DNA of 28,100 nt from contig MU129284.1 of the NCBI GenBank assembly GCA_014904985.1, positions 9,236 through 37,335 of the forward strand, written 5' to 3'. The translations under genes were made by a program, and so were the position numbers. The notes beneath the pieces were generated by a model, which was not told the DNA's origin, searched no databases, and worked only from the letters and a program-made list of their open reading frames with translations. Positions 9,680 through 20,081 of the stretch are shown piece by piece. Source of the stretch: Hydnum rufescens UP504. Taxonomy: Eukaryota > Basidiomycota > Agaricomycetes > Cantharellales > Hydnaceae. Each line of letters begins with the position of its first letter. Positions within the stretch are counted from its first letter, which is position 1.

Positions 9680-12093
9680 ATGACCACCGCATTTCCAGTT
9701 GCTGCCCCGAAGTACCGTCAGGTCATAAACATTCTCAATAATATTAATCTACCCCACTTGGATACCTCTGACTATTCTTGGTGGTGGGCTTGCCTCACCT
9801 TCGGAATGCTTCATCAAGGCTTTGGGGGATCTTGGGTCCAACCACCCCCACCAGGCTGGTTGGGGAGGACCCTCCGTTCTTTCGAGTCCCACGTGGCTCC
9901 CATAGAATCCATGGAGCGCGAATTTGCTATCGAGTACCCTAACGCGAGAAAGATCTCACTCAGGGACCCGGAGAGATGGACAAACGAGGCTGGTTCCCTG
10001 TCGCGACCGGCCGGTTCAACCCTAGCAGGCACGGGGGGGAAAATAGAACATATTGGCTCAGCCTCCACCTTACCGGAGGAACATCTCCAACGACCTCGCC
10101 CATTGCAATCGCCCGATGCGAATGGTGCACTACCTGCTGCTGCTGCGACCGGCCCTGAGAAGAATGGTGGTGGACCATCTCGAGGTCGCAAAATTAACTA
10201 CTCTAATGTAGAACGCATCGAATCTCCGACACCGTACGATCCGCATCGTCGTTCTATATCCCGAACCACGGGCGCCTTATCTGGCCAAACCGATGAAAAG
10301 CGATGGGTGCAACCTGCCAATCCATCCTCGACTCCCACTCCGACTTCCACCGGAATAGACGCAGCCACGTCCATCCTGCAACGCGTTGTGATTATGGCTT
10401 CTTCTTCTGCAGAAGCTTCGGGACAAGGCCCACACGCTAGTCCTCCATTTTCCAATCCCCAAGCCAGTCCTTTCGAAACTCCCAACTTGACTGGCCAGGT
10501 CGTTCGTTTAGGCTCAACACCCATGGCCAGGGGAGGGTACTCCTCAGTCTGGAGAGGCAGGTTGATCTCTACCACCCCGGACGACCCTCACCGAACTCGT
10601 CAGGTGCTCTTTTCAGTTGATGGCTCTCGGTGGGTGCTTGTGCTAACAACCGATTCCCTAGGTTGCCCTCAAGGTGCTTCATGCTCCATATAGGGATGAG
10701 TCTATAATCAAACGGAAACTCCACAAGGTGATTTTATCTGACAGTTCCACCATGGATCTTCCGTTCACAATAGGTGTAGCATCTACATATAGAAATGCGA
10801 ATATGGGCCCAATTGTGTCACGAGAACGTGGTGAGATTGTTAGGTTATACTGAAGAACCTGAAGGGCCTGGTCTCGTTTCAATCTCTTACCTTCATGGTG
10901 ATGTCTTGAGCTTTCTAGCGGAGAATCCAAGCGTCAATCGAGAGATTATCGTGCGTTTATATCGATATGCTTTCATCCGAATATGGGGCACATCCCCAAC
11001 TGAGCTTGATCGACACACAGTGTGCGGATGTTGCACTGGGATTACAATACTTGCATGAACACAAGCCTCGAATTATACATGGCGACCTTAAAGGGGTATG
11101 GTTGAGTACACGGAGGGGTGATGCTTTGCTGATGAATTGATATGTTCAGCGGAACGTGCTGGTCGATGACGAAGGAAGAGCGAGTATTTGTGATTTTGGC
11201 CTGTCTACAATTCTTGATGGACAACCTACTGGCTATACGTCATCAAACTTCGGCGGGACATTGCGATTTAAGGCTCCCGAACTTCTTGACGAAAGCACTA
11301 GAACCGTGCAGACAGACATATATGCTTATGCATGCACTTGCATTGAGGTGTGATACATTCTCGCCGTACTTTGCGCTTTGTGTCTGACTTTTAGTCGGTA
11401 TTCAATGCAGATCTTGTTTGACCAAGGGCCCTATCACCTACTATCTGAAGATGCACACCTTATCCGTGCTATATTAGATCCCCATCGGCCTCCCTTTGAA
11501 CCAGCGGATGAGGAGGTCACGTTCCCCTCAGTTTTGCAAGTCTTAAAACACTGCTGGTCTCATGACCGATGGAGTCGGCCACCGGTGAACTTGGTGATCG
11601 ACACTCTGCAGCACTGCTTATACCGTACCTATCGAACAAACTTGGGCGTCCACCGAGGAATCGTGCGTGCTTTCTCTGGATAGTACTCTACTGGATTATA
11701 CCCCTATATTGTTGGTTTACAGGGGAAGCATGTTCGATTTATTTGCCATCCTGACGTTAAACAAGCAAAGCTGATGTGGGTTGGTGACGATGGACTGAGT
11801 ATTGTGGTGAAGTCTTCAACCTCATTCCACCAAGTCCCGATTTACCAGCGCTATCGTTGGGAATTGATGGATAGGCGGATCCTTGAGGGTGCACTGTGCC
11901 TTACTTTCTAACACAACTAAAAGCTGATAGGGTATTAGTAGATTCGGAAGACGGTTCCAATCTCTCGGGGAAGGACGCATCATCATCAAAGAGCCCTCCC
12001 TACATCTCAGAATGGATGGACTATTCTATGAAATTTCGCCTCCCTTACTCATCGATGGTGTCCTACAAGTCCTACCACGACACCACCTTGTAA
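9680..12093 (+). CDS. TKL-type protein kinase, copy 2 (intact, 8 exons, 667 aa)
   Basis: Exons: 9680-10603, 10662-10727, 10780-10950, 11021-11095, 11150-11347, 11411-11662, 11723-11888, 11942-12093. All join in frame; introns 1-6 are phase 0 and intron 7 is phase 1. Residues 1-100 form a Trp-rich domain (DYSWWW, GGSWV, AIEYPNA) that I do not recognise. A Ser/Pro/Asn linker runs to about 265. The kinase core has GGYSSVWRG at 285-293, VALK lysine 312, alpha-C Glu335, HGDLKGRN with catalytic Asp409, DFG Asp427 and APE 454-456. The C-lobe has CWSHDRWSRPP. A conserved tail follows from 563 (PIYQRYRWE). Every catalytic residue needed is present, so an active cytosolic kinase is likely; no signal peptide or membrane span is seen. 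An in-frame upstream ATG at 9,515 would add 55 residues. I chose 9,680 because it is shared by all four copies. Confidence 0.88.
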
Positions 12094-14165
12094 ACGGTAC
12101 AACGGATCCTAGGATGAGAATTGATACTGGAGCCTTTAATCGGCATATAGGAGCGAGCCGTACCCCCTGGAGGTCGAGTTAGGGATTCTAGCCACAATTT
12201 CCTTTCCTTACGACCGGTCATTTTCTGGGAGTCATGTTGTGTGTGTATGATGTATCTTTGCGACTACGATTGTAGCTATCAATTTCGGACAGATGTACGT
12301 GTATGATTCAGACTTGAAGGAAGAGAGGATATCCGATGGACATGACACTTGGATAATTTCCATCCCTCCCTCTTGGGGGGGGGTAATGCATGAAATCAAC
12401 AACGCGCAATCGAAAATTTCGGAACGTTGAACGAAGCGAGAGTTTCGAGGACGATGCGAAACTTTATCAGTCATACAGTAGACATTAATCTTCTTGGGTC
12501 AACTTCCGCACACTCCGTGCATATTGATTTTCATGCTACCTCTGGAAGGGAACCCTTGGGGCTACCGAGGATACAGAAAAACGCAAAGGGCATTCAAGAA
12601 ACGCGAGTTGGAGGCACCAAATTTTCTCTCCCCCCCCCACTCGCCCGTATGTGGCAGGGGCCTATGTGCGGGATCGACCAATGATTGGTTTGAACCAGAT
12701 CACATTTGAGGGTCATCCCCCTAATATACCCCCATTCTGTCAATCGGGATCCAGGGGGAGAGCACTCATAAAACGGTTCCCAACAGCCTGGATACGCCTG
12801 AGATTTCCACGGAGCTGTTTCCCTATTCCACAATTGTTTTTTATTCTTGATACTAGAGTCCGAATTAGCCCACTCGAAGCGTGAGGCTTGGTGTGCCAGC
12901 GCCGACAGATGTCATCAGTAAGTATTCAACACCTAGTGGAGAGAAGAGACTCAGGCGAACACATTGAATACAATATCGTGACTTAACGCCATTCATCCTG
13001 AATCGGGAGAGAAAAAAAAAAGAAGAGTGAAAACAGAGTTCCTGGAGGTCATAGATGGGAGGTTCGCACGAAATTCTTGTGACACCTCAGGACTGGTAGT
13101 TCGCCATTTCACCAGCTCCGATAAGCTCTCATGAAGGCAAAGACCAGTTCATCCTGAGGGGGGGTTGGAGCAGTACTTATACGCAAATGGTTCAGTTTGC
13201 CTCGAGGGGACTTGATAGTATCGTGCTGCACCTCGTTGAGACCACCGCGATGCCTATCACCTTCATCTGCGATTTATTTCCTTCGTCATGCTTCTCTAGT
13301 GGTCTTTACAGAGTTTTTCAATGGCGGTATAGTATCCTCTTCTCCAGTGACGACCCCGAAGACGTGGTTTGCAATGAACTCGCCCATTCGTCCTGAATTG
13401 GAAGAAAAGAAAAGGATTTCCGTAGCCATATTATATATCCACATACAATTGAAGGTGCAGAGATCATCGAAAAGATGTAGCAGGAAAGTTCGGGGAAAAG
13501 AACATAATTATCCAGGCCGGCCGTAGGCACCTTTGGAGAATCCAGTGCACAGATTTTTGTGTTCCTTCGACCGGAGATTTATGCCGAATTCTAGTGACGC
13601 CTCAAAACTTGGTTCGCCCATCCGCCAGCACCAAGAGCTCCACCTAGCAGTGTTGGAGCGGGCCAAAAGCCCAGAGGACGTATTATGTAATCAGGTGGTC
13701 GCCTACGATCAGTCCATACCGAGTGGGTAGTTTGGAGCTTGGCTGCACCTCTGTTTCCGTACTTCAGCATGACCCATGACACGCGACAGCTATCGTTCTC
13801 GCTAGCTCAGTCTCCGAACCACTACAAGGCGGGCTTTGTATCACAATTCACCGTGTTTCAAGACGACTCGAGCCCCACGCCTCGTGGAGACCACTGGCTA
13901 TGCAGCCTTACATTCCGAATGTGCTCTCGGCTTCTATAATGGTTTCCTGACTGAATTTCAGGACCATTTCTTAACCCCAACGCTTAGCTTCTGCCTCATT
14001 TGTGACTCCAACCTCAGGGAATCAAGTAATGGCTGATGCTAGAGAAGCAATAGCTGGTGCCCGATCTTGGCCGCATCTTGCTCGTATTCCTTTCTGACGT
14101 CCAGCTGACAACCTTAATCGACTGTCTATTATTGACTTAATCAGTCCCTAGTCTGTCCTACGCTT
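12094..14165 (+). other. 3' flank of kinase 2 and distal spacer of unit 3, with internal partial duplication
   Basis: 12,094-12,450 is the kinase 3' flank. 12,450-13,010 follows the unit order. 13,010-13,400 then holds a second, divergent copy of the spacer (AGGTTCGCACGAAATTCTTG at 13,059) fused to a piece resembling 7,995-8,130 of unit 2. After GAATTGGAAGAAAAGAAAAGG the normal spacer starts again at about 13,420. This partial duplication accounts for part of the extra length of unit 3. No intact gene was found. Confidence 0.45.
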
Positions 14166-14169
14166 TTGA

Positions 14170-14735
14170 AAGCGACATTGAAGACTTGGCTAGTGCGACG
14201 CATTGTGGAGCACCACCAGGATGCGCCAGCTGGATTTCCACATCTTATTGGGTCAATGTGGCCCCACCACGACATATGCGAATGTCCCCAAGGTGCATCT
14301 TACCGCCCGTAATGCTTCTGGGAGTCCGCATCCACAACTAGCAAGGGACATCTTGATGCCATCTAATTCAAGGACACTCGTGTTAGAGACCTGGGCGAAA
14401 TTTGGAGATGAGTTGGTTTTTTCTTTCTCTTCACTCCCTAAATTCCGTTCTCGAGATATCGCTCGTCCCGGTGGTCGCCTATGTGATCGCCCCCATCCCC
14501 CCCGTGTTTTCGTCCCAACTTTCTTTTGTCAATTGGACCTTGGCATAGCGAAAGGCACGATTAGCGTCATTTGGCCTGATTACCGGGTTGGTTGGAGAGC
14601 ATGCCGATAGGTATGGCAAAAATTTACCCTCGGGGCTATTCATGCTACCCCCAAAAGCCCCTTTCCTGTGCTCCCCAAGATTTTATTAGAGCTTCGAGAT
14701 CTAAGAGCCTTCGGCTCTCCATGGCCTGTCGTCGT
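14170..14735. other. Unmatched block in unit 3, origin unknown
   Basis: Flanks on both sides align with unit 4 (about 21,720-21,900), but most of this block has no counterpart there except a short piece around GCGAAAGGCACGATTAGCGTC. It holds an open frame from an ATG at 14,221 to 14,610 that I do not recognise. It also holds a small hairpin, AGAGCCTTCGGCTCT, at 14,704-14,718. It may be an insertion, or ancestral sequence lost from the other units. Confidence 0.35.
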
Positions 14736-15250
14736 CTACTTGGTAAATCCACATTCTAAAGCAAATCAACTGCTCGATGGTGTCACATCCTCGATACAGG
14801 CAGTACTCGTGTAGGACATCCCCGGTCTCATGGGCCCGTACCCCGAACCACACGTAAGTGGCGGGCCACCTTGGGAAGTTATAAATGAGACTCCTTCGTT
14901 CATTTCGACCATACGGATATTTACAATGCCATCCTTGCGGGCGGCTATGGGCGTTCTTGGTTTTCAGGAGTATTTGTACGTGTATCCCTGATCCGCACCG
15001 ACTGCATTCTCATATAGACGTGTCGCAGAGTGACCAGGTTTACCACATTCCAACATTTCTATGATTAGAATTACCACGGTGTTTCAACCGAATTGGAAGT
15101 TGTCTCTTACGCCTCCATCTCAAATGGCTGGTGAACAGCCATGAATTCCATCTCACCCCTAGAAAGACGAATAGAACCACTCTACGCTCGATGCTGCTTC
15201 GCGTCCTCGAGAATCTTGTGCATTAGTTCTAATCATTCTCCCATTCCGTT
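14736..15250 (+). other. Conserved spacer with TATAAA, unit 3
   Basis: This aligns with about 21,890-22,330 in unit 4. GTTATAAATGA near 14,879 is kept in unit 4 near 22,016, followed in both by a pyrimidine-rich stretch. It could be the promoter of the decayed gene whose relic follows, since the short frame after it stops quickly in both units. Confidence 0.3.
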
Positions 15251-15274
15251 CTCATTCACATCTCGCACGCAATC

Positions 15275-15782
15275 GTGAGCAACTCTGGATCTCTCCGACC
15301 ATGCCCATCCCGTGCGCAGGATGGGAAAGTTCGCGTAAAGTTAGGGCTCCCGTTGTTGCGCTTAGGGGTTGACGGCATCTGGCGAATCCTCGCGAGATGC
15401 ATGCCACATGGATGTGCCGCGAAGACCGTCGAATGTGTTCCAGTGCGTGGCCCACAATTTCCTTCGATGGGAGGAGCCAAGACCAGAAATATGTTATGCA
15501 GGCATTGGCATTCTAGGATCCTGGGAATTCTTGGAGCTCCATGTCTCCGCCAGTTGGACTCCATCGTGCACTTCGGGGGGTTGTGACCCAGGCTTTGCAG
15601 GCATCGATGAGCTCCATACGCCACGTCTCTTTCGTACTGTTGTCCCTTGGTTTTTCCATGCCCTCATATCCCTCCCTGAAGAGACGAAGGACATAGCCGG
15701 CCTTGATATGCCACTGGTGCCGGAGTTTCCAGTCACACGACTCGTTATTCTTTTGTGGACTGTCGAACATGTCGAGACATAG
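15275..15782 (+). pseudogene. Unrecognised gene relic, copy in unit 3
   Basis: This is the counterpart of the unit 2 relic at 7,600-7,956. A + frame ending at 15,782 contains GIDELHTPRLFRTVVPWFFH and then ALISLPEETKDIAGLDM. An overlapping frame contains LGAPCLRQLDSIVHFGG. The hydrophobic aromatic run VPWFFHALxSL is the best conserved part. No start codon in a good context and no conserved splice plan could be established, so I treat it as a broken gene of unknown function. Confidence 0.35.
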
Positions 15783-16740
15783 GGGTTGCCAGATGTGATC
15801 TTCGCGCTGATGGATGCCCCTTGATCTTCGACTGCTTTAACGCCTCGTCACCCTTCTTCAGTGATCTTCACACAGTCGTTCAAGTACGCCCCGGAGACGA
15901 CGCAGTGTCGAACGAAACCTCATTGTGGCGGAGGAAAAATGCCCGGGAACGGGAATGGTAAATGCTGATGTATGGGGACACGCTTCAACCTGCATTCAGT
16001 TCGCGACTGTCCTTTAGCACCAATACTATAATCCTGTTCTTAATCTGGAAACAAGTCTTCCAAGTCAAGCCCTCTCGCATCCCAAAGGTTGTGCGGACTG
16101 TGTCAAGATGGCGAAATTGATTTAGGGACGCGAGCCGGGGGTGGCTTACTATCCGTGAGCCTCTCATTTGCCCTGTCGATGCAGTAATGCAGCCAAACGT
16201 AGGGGATATAGGCGTGTTTTGGCTGTTGGGTCATTTCCATACTCCAGATCCACCTCGTCCTCCCGGGACTCAAGGAAACTGAAGGACAGTGGAATCTTAT
16301 GATTGTCCTGTCACGCGCCTTGAATTTTTCATGGACTTCACTATAATTCAGCCTACAAGAGGGTTGTTTCGGTTTTGGGATCTCACACGGTGTATTTTCT
16401 ACATCCACTCTCTCCTCATTTGCTCATGGCTAAATAGGTGGTGAAGACACCTGTGGCCAACATCAGAAATCTGAGCAGCAAGGGACTGCGTAACTCATTC
16501 TCTCCCCTTCTTTGGTCGTCTTCTTAGTGGGGGGATGATTTGCCTTCATATTCCAGTCTGGGCATATGTACATATGTACTTGGACTCTGTAAACAGTTGA
16601 CCATGATGAAAACTCAGGGCATAGGCTTGGTTTTTGAGTCCCTTGAAAATTTTCATCAAAGACGCAAAGAGGTTTGAGTTAATCGGTGATCCTCAGGAAA
16701 GCATGGTGCAAGGGGTTTCTGGTCAAAAGAAACCGAGAAT
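15783..16740 (+). other. Spacer and degraded pre-kinase block of unit 3
   Basis: 15,783-16,440 aligns with 7,957-8,690 of unit 2. From about 16,490 the pre-kinase block is shortened and its reading frames are broken: an insertion of about five bases follows GCATAGGCTT near 16,630, unlike the three-base steps in units 1, 2 and 4. It ends at the foreign insert. Confidence 0.4.
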
Positions 16741-16754
16741 ACAGTGGTAATTAA

Positions 16755-16856
16755 GGGTGTTCACCTGGAGCAAAATGCTGGACATCAAATCCATTATATC
16801 ACCGCAAAAACAAAACTGGCACTTTTGCTTTCAGTTTTGGTCTACCGTGAACACCC
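16755..16856. mobile_element. MITE-like element with GGGTGTTCAC inverted termini
   Basis: GGGTGTTCAC at the left and GTGAACACCC at the right form perfect 10-bp terminal inverted repeats. Similarity continues inside (CTGGAGCAAAA against GGTAGACCAAAA). The interior has inverted AAAACTGGCACTTTTG and GTTTT runs. No clear target duplication is visible, so the superfamily is undetermined. Confidence 0.6.
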
Positions 16857-16904
16857 CGCCTGCTCGGCCCCCGGACCGCTTCCGGCGACAAAAAAACTTG
16901 CCCA

Positions 16905-17477
16905 AGGACCCCGGTGACTCCGGAAAAGGCCATTTCGGTACTATTTTTTTTTTTTCAAAAACGTCCAAAAAGGCACTATTTCTGATCGGGGTGCGCAGAC
17001 CTGGGGCAAAAAGGTACTTTTTTCCGATCGGACCCAACAAAATTACCGCCACTTCTCCCTAGACCTGCGAAGACCCTTCATCTTGTGGGAGTCTGGCTCC
17101 CTCCTGTCCATTCCTTTGGCTGAAGATCTTACAAGCGAGTGCTTTTGAAGCCTCCGGCTATTTCCGGGAGGGAGCATTTTGCAGAAACATCATCCCTCAA
17201 AATTCAAAATCAGATGCTAACAAAGATGACAGATGAACGTGGTGTCCCCATGAACGAACCACTTGCCCGTCTAACTGCGAGTCTGAGGCACGGCCATGTC
17301 CCTAAACAGTACTATAATCCATCTGACCTTCTCCCAACTGGGCCCGAAAAGGCACTTTTTTTTATCATACATCGAGCAAAAAAAAGAGCAAAAAGGGTAT
17401 GATTTTGGATCGGTCCTAGGTACGAAAAAGGGCAAAAAGGTACTTTTTTGGATCGGCCTTGAGCTCACCGGGGTCCT
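16905..17477. mobile_element. Fold-back element with AAAAAGGYAC repeats
   Basis: AGGACCCCGGTGA (16,905-16,917) is matched by its exact complement TCACCGGGGTCCT (17,465-17,477). Inside each end are copies of AAAAAGG(C/T)AC(T)n, often followed by GATCGG: 16,967, 17,008, 17,347 (one A shorter) and 17,434, with a weaker one at about 17,389. The terminal repeats and motif clusters suggest a single mobile unit, but no target duplication was established. Confidence 0.45.
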
Positions 17478-17565
17478 CTTGCCTAATGCTGTGGCTTCGG
17501 CGAGGATCTCTCCTTGAATATCAATAATGAGCGCTTTCCCAATGCTATGACTCTCGGGTCGAATC

Positions 17566-18056
17566 CTCCGCATTTCTGATCATGATGGCAGACGGAAACA
17601 GAACTTGGCCGTCTGTTCCATACCTCCGCGGAGAGGGGCGTTGTCTCCCGCCGTTGACCATGCGGATCTTGCTGCTTGGCAAAAGCAGAAACTCCATTCA
17701 CCTGTTCCATTACTCTCTTCTATAAGGGAGTTACCTCTCCTGACTCTGTGTGAGTCATCCTGTTGAATACGTGCAGCGGCACGATAACGAAGGCTTTTGG
17801 TAGGCTGCGTGCATTTATATCAGGGGATGTCCGAGATATCGCGTGCTACAAAAATGAGGTTGGCACGGTCTATTGTGTCCTTGCATTCCAGGCGCCTGAA
17901 TGAACCCCCAGGACTACTATTTGCTCATGTGTGTCCACATCCAAAACGAGGGGCGCCAATTGTCTGGTTGCGGCGGAGACCCAAACCTTTGCGCGGAATA
18001 CAATCCAATTCTCCACCGACCGCTCCAAGCTCTGGAAACCAGGCGATGATGACCTC
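17566..18056 (+). other. Proximal 5' flank of kinase 3
   Basis: The normal unit sequence resumes here. CCTTGCATTCCAGG and the upstream ATG at 17,900 are conserved. That ATG opens a 49-codon frame ending at 18,049 which is out of frame with the kinase ATG at 18,057, so it would act as an upstream ORF in this copy. In copies 2 and 4 the equivalent ATG is in frame with the kinase. Confidence 0.5.
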
Positions 18057-20081
18057 ATGGCGACCACATTTGTTACCCTGAATTTCCGTCACGTTATAGA
18101 CCTTCTCCATTATATTGAGGTAGCCCCCACGGCTAGCTGGCAGTCTAGGTGGTGGGTTGACATCGTCATCGGAATACTTCATGGAGGCTTCAGGGGATCT
18201 TGGGTCCAATCGCCCTCATCAGACTGGCTCAGGACCACCCTCGGTTTTTTCTCAAGGCATGCGACTACTCTAGAATCCGTGGAGCGCCAATTTGCTATCC
18301 AGCACCCTAATGCGAGAAAGATCTCACTCAGGGACCCGGAGACATGGAAAAACGAGCTCACTTCTCCGTCCCAACCACCGAGCTCAAAACCGGATGGTCG
18401 CAGCGGTGCCGATTCAAAGCTAGCACGCATGAAGGAGAAAACTCCTGAAACTCCCAACTTGACTGGCCGCATTACTCGTTTAGACTCAGCACCTATGGCC
18501 CGAGGAGGATACTCCTCAGTCTGGAGAGGCACCTTGCTCTCTGCCACTCCCGATGACCCTGATCGAGCTACTGAGGTGTTCTTCTCGATTGATCGCTCCC
18601 GCTGAGCGCATGTGCTGACAGCTGATGGCCTAGGTCGCCCTCAAGGTGCTTCATGCTTCGTCTACCGATGAGTCCACAGTCAAACGGAAGCTCCTCAAGG
18701 TACTTTTATTTGAGTGTTCCACCATGGATCTCCCATTTACGATAGGTGTAGCATCTACATGTAGAAATGCGAATATGGGCCCAATTGCGTCACGAGAACG
18801 TGGTACAATTATTAGGCCATACTGAAGAGCCCGAAGGGCCTGGTCTCGTTTCAATCTCGTATCCTCACGGTGACGTCGTGGGCTTTCTAGCGAAAAATAG
18901 AAGCGTCAATCGAGAGGTTATCGTGCGTTCGCATTGATATGCTTTCACTCGAATATGGGTCCATCCTCAACTGAGTTTGATTTTTACAGTGTGCCGATGT
19001 TGCGCTAGGATTACAGTACTTGCATGAACACAAGCCTCGAATTATACACGGTGATCTCAAAGGGGTATGGTATGCTTGAATACACGGAGCGGTGGTGCTT
19101 TGCTGATCAATTGATATGCTCAGCGGAACGTGCTTATCGACGGAGCAGGAAGAGGGAGTATTTGTGATTTTGGACTGTCTGTAATTCTTGATGGGGGACC
19201 CACTGGCTATTCGTCGTCAAATTTCGGCGGGTCCCTGCGATTTCTGGCACCCGAACTCCTTGACGAAAACATTAGAACTGTGGAGACGGACATATATGCT
19301 TACGCATGCACTTGTATTGAGGTACGATCCATTCTTGCTGGGCGGCATGCATTGTACCTAGCTTGTAATCCTCTTTGCTATAGATCTTGTTTGACCAGGA
19401 GCCTTACCACCAACTCTCCAAAGAGGCACCCCTTATGCGTGCTATATCCAACCATGAGCCTCCCTTTGAGCCATCGAACGAGGAAGTCACTTTTCCTTCG
19501 GTTTTGCGCCTCTTGAAGCGCTGCTGGGATCACAACCGGTCAAATCGGCCACCATTGAACTTAATCATCGACACTATCAAGCGCTGCCTGTACCGTACCT
19601 TTCAAAGAAACCGGGGCGTCCACCAAGGAATTGTGCGTGCTCTTTCTCGATAGTACTCTACTGGATTATGCACCCACATTATTGGTTTACAGGGGAGGCA
19701 TCTTCGATTTATATGCCTTCCTGGCGTTGAACAAGGAAAGCTGACGTGGGTCGACGAGGATGGACTGAGCATCGTGGTGGATGCTTCGACCTCGTTCCAC
19801 CGAGTCCCGATCTATCAGCGCTATCGCTGGGAATTCATGGATAACCAGAACCTCGAGGGTGCGTTGCGCCTTGCTCTCTGACAGAAGTAAACGCTGATAG
19901 GGTATTAGTAGACTCGGAGAATGGTTCTGATGCACCCTCTCTCTCAGGGAAGGATGCATCATCATCGGAGAGGCCTCCGTACGTCTCAAACTGGACGGAT
20001 TACTCTGTGAAATTTCGCCTCCCGCCCTCGTCGGCGGTGTCCTACGAGCTCTACAAGAAAGTTACTCCGGAAACGGCATAA
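18057..20081 (+). CDS. TKL-type protein kinase, copy 3 (intact, short linker, 537 aa)
   Basis: Exons: 18057-18575, 18634-18699, 18752-18922, 18990-19064, 19124-19321, 19384-19632, 19693-19858, 19912-20081. All join in frame with the same phases as copy 2. The N-terminal domain is kept in part (FRHVIDLL, GGFRGSWVQ, AIQHPNARKISLRDPE), but SRWW replaces the usual SWWW. The linker is about 135 residues shorter than in copies 2 and 4, so exon 1 has 173 instead of 308-311 codons. The core has GGYSSVWRG at 150-158, VALK Lys177, alpha-C Glu200, HGDLKGRN Asp274, DFG Asp292 and APE 319-321. The tail has PIYQRYRWE. All catalytic residues are present. Start at 18,057 (CTCATGG), the conserved Met. Confidence 0.87.

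Larger units (their letters stand above)
6291..12445 (+). repeat. Array unit 2
   Basis: This is the most complete unit, without an obvious transposon insertion. It starts near ACTCAATTTCCGCACACTCC and ends just after GAACGAAGCGAGAGTTTCGA. It holds spacer with relic sequence (6,291-8,640), the pre-kinase block (8,640-9,679) and an intact kinase gene. It is the best reference for recognising insertions and deletions in the other units. Confidence 0.8.
16740..17565. mobile_element. Composite foreign insert before kinase 3
   Basis: The unit pattern stops after about CATGGTGCAAGG (16,702-16,713) and resumes at CATTTCTGATC (17,571), which matches CATTCTGATCCTGATGGCAC in unit 2. The intervening DNA is absent from units 1, 2 and 4. 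It contains a 102-bp MITE-like piece and a fold-back element, listed separately. Its long A and T tracts differ strongly from the neighbourhood. No transposase motif was found. A + frame at about 17,139-17,402 is open but unrecognised. Confidence 0.65.

Noticed and set aside
11663..11683. Kinase reading frame ending at TAG at 11,681-11,683, taken as the gene end
   Set aside because: A GTGCGT donor and TTTACAG acceptor flank this stretch in the copies, and the exon beyond it is conserved in frame in copies 2-4. The stop is therefore read as intronic, though an unspliced short form cannot be excluded.
14203..14610. 135-codon open frame in unit 3
   Set aside because: It begins at TTG (first ATG at 14,221), has no recognised motif and has no counterpart in other units. 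It lies in a block of unknown origin and may be open by chance.
16755..16856. A target-site duplication for the 102-bp element
   Set aside because: The flanking bases TTAA and CGCC do not match, and alternative boundaries give no convincing duplication, so no superfamily was assigned.
17139..17402. 87-codon frame inside the foreign insert
   Set aside because: No recognisable domain. Its end runs into the A-rich repeat motifs of the fold-back element, so a real protein is unlikely.
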